From contig CM067365.1 of the NCBI GenBank assembly GCA_034401795.1, positions 17,227,166-17,291,165 on the forward strand: 64,000 nt of DNA, given 5' to 3'. Shown in pieces: positions 56,373 through 64,000 of this stretch. The position numbers were made by a program, and so were the translations under genes. Position 1 is the first letter of the stretch. Every line of letters starts with the position of its first letter. The stretch is from Chaetoderma sp. LZ-2023a (lineage: Eukaryota; Mollusca; Caudofoveata; Chaetodermatida; Chaetodermatidae). The notes under the pieces were generated by a model, which had not been told where the DNA came from, did no database searches, and saw only the letters and a program-made list of their open reading frames with translations.

Positions 56373-56666
56373 TCACTGGCACTCATCTGCCAGCTGAATA
56401 TCATCTAGATTGCCGTTTTCACAGAGCTCATCCATTGCCTCGCAGTTACACATTCTGTACAGACAACATGTCCACGTTTGCAGGAGCAAATAAACTGTTC
56501 TGCACATGCCTTTGATGGACTTACAGCTCACAAGTTCCAAAACTGCTTTTGGGGCTGGTGGAAGATCCGTGATCACTGGAATGTGGGTGTTGCTCTCGTT
56601 CACCCATCCGTATCCAGCTGGAGATGGTAGATTAGGTTTTGCAGTTACCTCATTGTTCCAGGTCAC
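56373..56666 (-). pseudogene. Second family copy, C-terminal Cys-rich tail
   Basis: The fragment reads LPSPAGYGWVNESN, then VITDLPPAPKAVLELVSC, and ends in a Cys cluster (CRMCNCEAMDELCEN region). A frame change inside hides more Cys residues: an adjacent frame reads ICSCKRGHVVCTECV. This matches the pattern of the family's C-terminal metal-binding tail. It lies last in the minus-strand order, as expected. Confidence 0.6.
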
Positions 56667-56782
56667 ATACTGATAATGCGCTCGGTTTATGTGATGGTTA
56701 AGAGCTCATCTAGTAGGCGGTACCGTTTTGGATTCAGCAAATGACTTCTTGAACATATTTCAGCGAACTGCTGAAATCCCCT

Positions 56783-57064
56783 TTATCCTTGTTCCTGGCA
56801 AATATAACTGACATACAAATTGTTCCAGCAATTCTTTGGTCTGTGTCGATACTGATTGATGTTTGCCAAGATCGAGAAATGCATCGTAATATCATCAAGA
56901 TCATTCTTGAGAACCTTCCAGCAAGCTAGTTTGCCTTTTCCAGAAAACCGACTTGTCGTGTCATAGTCTGTGAAGGCACGGAAGCCAGACAATGCAGCCG
57001 CGATGTGTTCACCTATGGCATCATAAATCGGCTTGAGAAGAATTGTACATTTTTTGTTGGCCAT
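56783..57064 (-). pseudogene. Second family copy, GKGK segment of nuclease-like region
   Basis: The fragment contains LSGFRAFTDYDTTSRFSGKG and KLACWKVLKND, the counterpart of HAFSGSTSQFSGKVKKSVW in element B. Here the Asp and TTS residues are kept, so this divergent copy preserves the motif better than element B does. In FEN-like nucleases this position is a helix-hairpin motif next to a catalytic Asp; the link is inference. Confidence 0.65.
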
Positions 57065-57097
57065 GCCTGTGATGAAAGCTGCCAGTTCTCCTAACTG

Positions 57098-57325
57098 TTA
57101 AAATCTTCTCAGTGCCAAGACCACGTCAGTGTCAGGTGACATTATGGTTACTTGCGTAGTAGTTTTAGCCGCATGGATAGCATGCAGAATGTGTATTGTG
57201 TCTCCTTCCTCGTGTGTACTGCTAAGTTCATCAACACGGCTATGGTTAGAATGCGCTCCATGCTGGGTTGCTACAACTATTTCCGTATGACTTGGTCCGT
57301 AGTGTCCAAAGATGTTGTTTGCCAA
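57098..57325 (-). pseudogene. Second family copy, HEEGDT...DTDV segment
   Basis: It reads STHEEGDTIHILHAIHAA, then QVTIMSPDTDVVLALRRF. The two acidic motifs align with SDHEEADSR and YTDVIVI of element B and retain both Asp residues of DTDV. It stops at 57,098 through a frame break just before the next segment. Confidence 0.68.
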
Positions 57326-57504
57326 GTAATCTGAGACTGTCCATTGTTTTGTTACTCGCTATAAAATTCCTGAATGATGTTCTGATTGGAGTGCCATCAG
57401 TACATATATGTGAGTTTCTCTGGCTAGTATGCTTTAATGTCATCGGTAGATCACAGTGATAACAATAACATGCACAGATGTATATGATGAATCGTATTTC
57501 GCTA

Positions 57505-57852
57505 CTAGTCATTGAACCTTTTAGCCAAATCTGAACATACCTTTATGTTTCCAGATGAACCAAATTGTTGTATAATTGCCATTCCACAACTGGCTATAGA
57601 CTTTGATCCATCTGTGATAATGGTGGCTGTTGATGTTTCTCTTGAGTGATTACCGTTTATACAGCTCTCCAAAACTTCCATCAACTTGTGTTTATCTGTG
57701 CAAATCAATTGACTACAATCAGTTGCAAATAAGGAACAGGTAACACATGAGAACTCATAGGTGCCAACTGCATCTTGGATGTCAATATCTGGGCGTGATC
57801 TTGTGACCAGTGCCATCCTAGCAAACAGAGAGCGATCCTCTTTCAGTTCCAC
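57505..57852 (-). pseudogene. Second family copy, segment upstream of the nuclease-like region
   Basis: The 115-codon fragment begins MELKEDRSLFARMALVTRSR and contains ATIITDGSKSIASCGMAIIQ. It lies between the FPTF segment and the HEEGD segment. The content 'RSLFARMALVTRSRPDIDIQDAVGTYEF' resembles family text in position but not strongly in motif. No function is assigned. Confidence 0.5.
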
Positions 57853-58173
57853 TGATTTTGTGCCGACCTTGACAGTTGTTTGTTTTCCATTTGTTGTCCA
57901 TTTTTAAAGCTTAACCATAGTCATCTTATCACAGAAGTGAGCGTTTCCAATGATGCGATCACGAGCAAAATTAACATATGCTTCCTCTCCAGATTGCTCT
58001 TGTTTAAAGATATCCTCTCTAACATGGTCTGCGCCAACAGATTTTGTGATAATATTTATTAGCTGAAGGGATTTGTCTCATTCAGTAAGGTTTTGAGCTT
58101 AACCACATTATCTCAGACATTTCATGGTGGACAGTGCGCGTCTCAATATGCATCCCTGCAATTTCTTCTGCTT

Positions 58174-58935
58174 CTAGTGAAGGCGTTCTAGTTCGGGAGC
58201 AATTAGAAAAGAAATCTGCATTTTTGTTGGCCTCTGTGTTATACCTTTATGTCCTCCTAACACCATTAATTTTTGATTTACCTTGCTTTTCTTTACACAT
58301 AAGTTTCCGTGGATGAACATTTCCCAGATATTTGGGTCTTCTGTTTGAAGGCTGAGCATTTTTGAAAGATATTCAGGGATATACGGTGCATATTTGAGTT
58401 TATTTTGGCAAAAGACGAAACCACATAACTGTTCAAGGGATGTCAGGTGAAGAAGCCAATTTCCCTCACGGGCTGCCTTTACAAACTGAAGTAGAACGAG
58501 CAAAATTCTCATAAACATTCTCATCACTTTAAATGTTGGGAAATTCTCCTCACGCTTAGCACTGAAATTGTCTAATGCTTCACTCGTCATATGTGTTAGA
58601 TCAGCGATACACTTGGAGGCATCCTTTGCTTTATGAACATCAACTAAGCTGCATGCTTCCCCGAGATTTAGTGACGCTAGTCTAATTGAATTCGGTAACG
58701 CTCCTTCTGATGCTTCAAATTCACTAAGAAACAGATCAAACAATGCTTGGAGGATGATGATGTGGGCAGTGAGTGCACGTTCCATATGCCTGCCATCTAG
58801 TAATTGCCGAACTGTTGCTAATCCATAGATACCAGATTCAGTACATGCGTCGTCGATGCCACTTCCCTCAATTGAACTGCCAATTGCTCTCAAATCACAT
58901 GTTACAGTATGGAATTCATTCAATCTGAAACTCAA
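58174..58935 (-). pseudogene. Second family copy, central segment (largest open piece)
   Basis: It is 253 codons long. ESGIYGLATVRQLLDGRHME and RALTAHIIILQALFDLF align in order with EGSGWCVALSDAG and RTRHAHQVT of element B. FPTFKVMRMFMRILLVLLQF, AAREGNWLLHLTSLEQLCGF and KYAPYIPEYLSKM align with SPTFEFW, SHRERNF and NYARWVPVHIRDM. GNLCVKKSKV follows where element B has its frame break. The identity is low but the order is conserved, so this is a separate subfamily rather than a recent duplicate. Confidence 0.65.
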
Positions 58936-59379
58936 CTTTCTCGTATTCTAGTTTCATCGACTGTAACTTTACAGCTCTCATATAGAGGTCCATGTCCAAT
59001 GTGATGATGATTTTCTTGTTGGGTCAAACAATCTCTGCACTTATTTGTTAAACATGTTGAAAAACAGTGACTAGTGTAGACCATGCATTTGCTGGAGCTG
59101 GTATGAGCGGTAGCATCTGGACTTCTGTTAGCAGCATATTATCAGAATTAATCAAAGAATGTTAAGCTGCCCATGTCGGAACTAACTGATGATTTATTTG
59201 CAGACAGCTCTATCTGAAGGATGAAAATGTGCTTGCTGTGTGGTATTTAATTTTTGCTCTTCTGTAAATGAATCTGTACTTCTAGGTGATGTGGCATCAG
59301 ATGTGCTCGTAAGTTCAGTTGGATTGATTTCTTAAATTTGCATGTTTTCTATTGAACTTTCCTTGCTTTGACCGTCCTT

Positions 59380-59637
59380 TTATGCTGACCTGTGCTGATA
59401 TCTGGCAGCTAGCCATGTAGTGGTTTCATGAAGATAGTTATGAAAATCAATCTGGTCATGTTGTATCTTGAAGCTTGGATACCTTGGATTCTGTGCTGGT
59501 TTGGGGTTTCCATGGATACCAGAGTCATGCACCTCAATGCAATTGTAATTCAAGAGAGATCGATCTGAAATCGTATCTGGTAGATGCATAGGTGTGAAAA
59601 ACATCACTTGATCTCGCTTCTCCTGAAACGCCACCAT
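59380..59637 (-). pseudogene. Second family copy, fragment between zinc module and central segment
   Basis: Fragment with QVMFFTPMHLPDTISDRSL and LNYNCIEVHDSGIHGNPKPA. It is in the right order and strand but carries no motif I recognise. The remaining sequence between 58,940 and 60,220 is broken by stops in all frames. Confidence 0.4.
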
Positions 59638-60220
59638 GACAGTTCCAGGTAAAGTGCTTTTTAGCCTTCGGGAGTGTCTTCTGCAAAGTATATATTGTCC
59701 ACTGCAAAGGAGACTGATGTTCCTCTCACTAGAGCAGGAGGTATGACGATACCATCAGAGTGACCCATATGCTGAATTGCACCTTGAGCCAACTGTGTTT
59801 CTACTCGTAGTATTCGACTGTAGTCCATACTCATCCCAAAAGCATGATGATAGTTAACTAGATGTTTGCTGCGACTGTATATGTGAACCTTTATATCCCC
59901 ATGGGTAGAACATGTTGGTTAGGCTATCATTTTAGAATGTTTGAATCCAGTTTTCACATGTTTTGGTTTATACAATATTAGTCTTTGACGTTTTGACTTC
60001 CTACATTATTGTTTGGGCTATGTTAGATACTGAAGTATTGGCACCTTTGGAACGTGCGTCAGAAAGTAATGTTGTAGCTGGGCCTTCAATAATTCATCTA
60101 AGTAAAGCTTTCAAGGATATCGGGATTGAATCATCACTATCATCACGCATGCGTGATTCATTAAATGACCAGCGGTTCTGTCTTGCTTTGAGGATATCCT
60201 TCCGAATGATTCGTGCCCAT

Positions 60221-60496
60221 TCAAAGATGTTTTTCATGTCCTGTTCTAATGACAGATTGCCTTCTAATTACACTATCTTTTGTTCTTTTGGAGCATATTC
60301 GTTCGCATTCTCTGGAATAGCGAGGAGAGAATTCTACATTGTGGATATCAGCACATATTCTCCTCTTTACTTCTTTGCTTTGTATTGCCGGTACTCTACC
60401 AGAACATTCACCGTGCATCATTTGGAAGCCCCTATATGCTTTAGTTGCGTTATCCAATGGAATAATGTTGCCATCTGTAAGAAGTCCATCAAGCAT
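60221..60496 (-). pseudogene. Second family copy, linker fragment
   Basis: Fragment with NIIPLDNATKAYRGFQMMHG and KRRICADIHNVEFSPRYSRE, following the zinc module. No function is recognised. The longer plus-strand frame at 59,963-60,661 is antisense to these pieces and is not considered a gene. Confidence 0.4.
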
Positions 60497-60541
60497 GTTG
60501 ACGAATTCAATATCTATTGCTTTTTTTCTTTCTGTCTGGTC

Positions 60542-60784
60542 TCATTTATTACACATGTATTTATCGTCCTTGTTTGTATAGCGATGTACATATTTCACAT
60601 GGCAGTACCAATGATATTTTACATCAATGGCTCTAGCATCATTAGGGGATATAGGCTGTAGTCTAACCTTCCATTGTTCATTGTCACTAGTGCCAACAAT
60701 ATGCCGTATCTTTCTCCCAATATCTAAGGACCATACCCCGTGTAGCTCATCGTTATCATTGTTCACACCACAGAACAGAAACAA
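60542..60784 (-). pseudogene. Second family copy, second zinc-binding unit
   Basis: LFLFCGVNN (frame open upstream of the Met) is followed 55 or so residues later by DARAIDVKYHWYCHVKYVHR. This corresponds to CVFC ... AIDAKYHKQCMNMFRNHYR of element B. The A-I-D-x-K-Y-H-x-x-C core is the clearest residue-level link between the two genes. Confidence 0.68.
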
Positions 60785-60870
60785 ATTATTGTCATACGGA
60801 GTGCTAGAGGATCTTATAAATGACTTTTTTCTGTATGCTATCCCAACATAATGACAGATCCTCAGAGATC

Positions 60871-61254
60871 TTAGCTTGACACGGAAGCTGTAAGCACGGA
60901 AGAAGAGTCTTTATTTGCTATGCTTTTCTTATGCCAATTTTTCTCCCGTTGAATCTTGCCATGGTATACAGCTTTTTGAAAGCACTCGCGATGCCATGTT
61001 GCTCCAAGTCCTTTAAGTTCTGATTCTTGTATCTGTCCAATTCTACTTCGGATAGGTAGATAACATGGATCACCATACTGTGATTTTTCATGAACACATG
61101 ACAGAAACTTGTCATATAAAACACCAATTTCTTCCAGGTAGCTGGTACCTGATACAAAGTTCGTAGTTTGTCTTGGAACCGACACAAATACGTTTCGCAT
61201 TCGCCATTGCACAGCTATTTTAGTTTGCTCTGGGACCAGTTGAAAAAAGAACAA
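60871..61254 (-). pseudogene. Second family copy, first zinc-binding unit (5' end)
   Basis: Contains CYLPIRSRIGQIQESELKGL and GATWHRECFQKAVYHGKIQR. The W-H-x-x-C core corresponds to KWHLNC of element B. It is the most upstream piece of the minus-strand gene. The downstream frame is lost before the second unit. Confidence 0.6.
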
Positions 61255-61259
61255 ATTAT

Positions 61260-62385
61260 ATGATTAGAATAAAGAGCAAACAATATCTAAATCTTAAGAT
61301 ATGTGTAATATATAAATTGAACATCCGGGATAATCGAATCCATGATTCTCGCAGCAGAAATAATGCAGCGTTGTTCATATAGGTTACCATATGATAAAGC
61401 TAAATCATTACTGGGGCGATTATTACCATTTGAAAAATTATCACATTTTAGAAATAATCGCAATTTTAGTCACTTCTAAAACGTCGAAAAATAGCATTTA
61501 AACCAGAAAGAAAAATGGCACCAACATTTCTTTGTGACCAGGGGGTTGTTCTGATTCTAAAAACGCTTGTTACCAACAATTTAAAAAAAAGATCCAACAT
61601 CATTACATATAGTCCGGGGGCCCAGTGGCCTTTAATTAGAAAGTTTTGATGGCAAAAATTTAGTTATGAACCAGTGCTGGGATAAAAACTGCCATAGAAC
61701 TTCCCGCCAAAACCTGTTTTAATAAAAATTTGATGTACAAGCTCAATTCTTTCCAGAATTGAATGTGGTCACGTAATTTGCAAGCTTTTGTAACTTGAGA
61801 ATGAAAAAGCTGGTGCAGTGTTAATTAAGAACGGTGTTAATTACTGTTAATTAGCACTTTTAATTAGACTTTCGAGTGCAAGTTTGAATTAAGTTTACAA
61901 TGCCTAAGTTGCCAAGAAACAAAATCCATTTAAGAACACATTTTATGGTTCATGCAATGCTTAAGAATAGATCAAAGGTTGTCAGTCATATGGCAGAATA
62001 ATTAGCATTTTAATTAGACCTTTAAGTACAAGTTTTAAATTAAGTTTACAATGTAGCCTACGTTGACAAGAACCAAAATACATTGCTTAAGAACACATTT
62101 TATGGTTCATTCTATGCTTAAGAACGCGTCAAACGTCACCAGGTATGGTAAAAAAGACCTGATGTGAGCCATTAACATTTTTACATCTTCACGTAATAGC
62201 ATAAACAATATATAAGACCTATAGCCTGCATTCATTGCTGCGTACGCCATAGCATAATTTGTCATAAATAGAAGCCAAGACTATCAACAGCCTGCAAACT
62301 CGTTATTGTTTATACATATAGACTCACTGCCAGAATCTTATTTTTAACACACATATCAGCCTAAAACGGCTTATGCAATGGTCTG
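61260..62385. other. AT-rich non-coding stretch with a ~155-bp tandem duplication
   Basis: Two diverged units start at about 61,858 and 62,009. Each has TTAATTAGACTTT..., AATTAAGTTTACAATG and AAGAACACATTTTATGGTTC. No gene is supported. Confidence 0.55.
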
Positions 62386-62388
62386 GAG

Positions 62389-62523
62389 AAATGTGCATTT
62401 GCAGGCCAAGAGAAGACTATTTTTGAAAATTTATCACTGGAATGACTGGCTCGATAACAGAACCAGTCGTTCCAGTGGTAACATTTCAAAAATAGTCTTC
62501 TCTTGATCTGCAAATGGACATTT
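62389..62523. mobile_element. 135-bp hairpin MITE (family H2)
   Basis: The left arm AAATGTGCATTTGCAGGCCA... and the right arm ...TGATCTGCAAATGGACATTT are complementary. The inner arms AGAGAAGACTATTTTTGAAA and TTTCAAAAATAGTCTTCTCT are exact, and the centre is CACTGGAATGACTGGCTCGA/ACCAGTCGTTCCAGTG. Fragments occur at 22,582, 30,935 and 32,335. Confidence 0.9.
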
Positions 62524-62529
62524 ATTATA

Positions 62530-63690
62530 TGGGAGAATTGAGAATTTAAAAAACAAATTCGAGGGTTAAAGGGTTAAGGGGTGGTACCATCCCAAAATAC
62601 AGGCGCTTCGGAGGGGGTGGGGTCCTCTCCCAGAAAACTTGAAAATGAGATGCTCTGAGACGCCATCTCCTGCAATCTGAATGAAAAAAAATATCCCTAT
62701 TTTGCTTTATTAGTAAATAAAATATCTATATGAAATATCTTCATGCAGATTTTTATCGGATGTAAAAAGCAGTCTTGGACGGGACATTTCCCCTCGCCTC
62801 GTGTTCTCCCCTCACCCACCTGCACACGTCACCACTACCACCAGCACCACCAGCACCACCACCTGCTGACAATGCCGATACTGAATTCATACAATTTTTG
62901 TTTTTACTGTTATTCGCATCATTAATGTGTACCTTCTAATTCTGATACAAAACCCATTTAATTACGATCTGAACAAAATCACACATTTTTGGGATTATAA
63001 AAACAAGCCATCTCACGGACACATGTGAGTTAAATGATGATAACACAGCCTAATAGCAGCTACTAGGTCTATTAGCGGTCATTCTTAACGTACACTTCAT
63101 ATGAATAGTGCATCGGATGGTGCATGTGAATGTGTGTCCGCGTAAAAGTGCATTTCTAGAGGGGAGGGTGAAGTGGGTGCCACCCCACCATCAAATATGG
63201 GTATCATGTGTCCTTTCTCCTACCAGCATCGACATATATTTACGCCAGATTTCAACTGATTTTGGCTACAGAAATGCTGTCGACGTCCACTGAGAAAATA
63301 TAAACTTAAAGAAATTCCAGGATCGGTCACTCATGACATTTGTTCTCCAACACCTACATATATGTGGCTTCGGTTTCCCCCATTCGGCATTCTTAATTTG
63401 GATTTCACAAAAAAACCTATCGAAATGCAGTTTGACGGTGAAATATCTGTGACTCAAGTATCTGACATCATAAAGGAAATTGGTCACTTGTTAGCTGAGA
63501 TCACAATCAACTGACATATGTCTGCCACAAACGCATCATCATATTGCACCGTCCTCGCCATCTATCTCCGCCACACATAAAGCGGAGCTATGTGAGTGAG
63601 CATATGCTAGTACGATGCCACAAACGGAGAAATGGCTCAACAGTAACTACTGTCTGAATTGTATGTCTCTGAATTTACAATTTTATAAAC
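62530..63690. other. Non-coding spacer
   Basis: No gene is supported. A CACCAC/CAGCACC-rich run (62,829-62,866) is the only low-complexity feature. The end of the stretch (GAATTGTATGTCTCTGAATT) is H1 outer arm. Confidence 0.4.
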
Positions 63691-63693
63691 ATG

Positions 63694-63785
63694 CCATTGA
63701 ATAGTCTGAACATAATTTGTCTAGAAGCTGTTGTTATCATAGGCAACAACAGTTCTCAGTCAAATTAGTTTCAAAATGTTCAAAA
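63694..63785. repeat. Hairpin element family H1, copy 13
   Basis: CATTGAATAGTCTGAACATA (diverged left arm), loop arms GCTGTTGTTATCATAGGCAACAAC, and an intact right arm TCAAATTAGTTTCAAAATGT. It is followed by TAGCTAGAAATTGGTGAGGC at 63,843, the H1 outer arm. Confidence 0.8.
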
Positions 63786-64000
63786 GTGTTCAATTAAAGT
63801 ATTAGTTCATTCAAACGCACATATACAAATTCAGCAACACTTAGCTAGAAATTGGTGAGGCATAGCTAGAAATGGATCTATTGATTCCAATCTTTAGACG
63901 CAGTGTCAAATTGCAACCGCATGTGTATTTATAGCATATTTCATGAGGTTTTCTGACTAAACATCTTGTGCCTTAGATCTGACGCCATTTGAAATACTTT

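Noticed and set aside
59963-60661. 232-aa plus-strand frame with hydrophobic stretches
   Set aside because: It lies antisense to collinear fragments of the zinc/nuclease-like gene and has no recognisable domain.
55845-61306. Inverted 12-mer ACACATATCTTA / TAAGATATGTGT as termini of a second transposon
   Set aside because: It is too short to be convincing over 5.4 kb, with no extended homology or matching target duplication visible; kept only as a hint.
1-64000. tRNA or rRNA genes
   Set aside because: No cloverleaf-like or rRNA-like stretch was recognised by eye; a covariance-model scan would be needed to exclude a tRNA.

Overview
The window looks like nuclear DNA of a marine invertebrate animal. 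The genes are sparse and eukaryotic in type: an adhesion/Methuselah-like seven-transmembrane receptor, non-LTR retrotransposons and TIR transposons. The sequence is AT-rich, saturated with short hairpin elements, microsatellites and satellites, and has no operon-like gene packing. A lophotrochozoan such as a mollusc is my best guess, from the receptor architecture (somatomedin-B-like module plus Methuselah-like 7TM), but the species cannot be fixed from sequence alone.

Layout. 1-3.1 kb: the 3' part of an intronless-looking GPCR gene, the only clearly intact coding region. 3.1-9.0 kb: hairpin elements, an internally deleted LINE (4.1-5.2 kb), a long composite repeat with a 20-bp tandem array (5.5-8.0 kb) and a possible last-exon remnant of a class A GPCR (8.86-9.04 kb). 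9.05-15.07 kb: a 6-kb element whose long inverted ends are built of 46-bp tandem units; it carries no recognisable transposase. 15.1-18.5 kb: pyrimidine-rich low complexity, then several hairpin elements with CRE-like sites in their arms. 18.56-21.6 kb: a nearly full-length but frameshifted LINE with a 12-bp target-site duplication. 22.66-30.61 kb: two TA-flanked DNA elements abutting at one shared TA. The second (24,180-30,613) has roughly 0.6-kb inverted repeats and encodes, on the minus strand, a broken copy of a large zinc-binding protein with a HEEAD / TDV nuclease-like C-terminal region. 30.6-38.3 kb: more hairpin elements and a 21-bp array grown from a hairpin-element arm. 38.3-46.0 kb: a second copy of the 5.5-8.0 kb composite repeat, interrupted by a (CACT)n tract and an expanded 19-bp satellite. 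47.1-55.8 kb: a 45-bp satellite of about 193 units with higher-order duplications. 56.4-61.3 kb: a second, divergent and broken member of the zinc/nuclease-like gene family, again on the minus strand. 61.3-64 kb: AT-rich DNA with two further hairpin elements.

What ties it together: almost everything after the receptor is mobile DNA and its by-products. The most interesting object is the TIR- and TA-flanked element at 24.2-30.6 kb. It places a multi-copy 'uncharacterised' animal gene family inside a transposon and suggests that its nuclease-like C-terminus may serve as the transposase. A second theme is the birth of tandem arrays from transposon parts: 19-, 20- and 21-bp satellites each correspond to a segment that exists as one or a few copies in a related element elsewhere in the window. 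All family assignments are from motif recognition by eye; no database search was possible.
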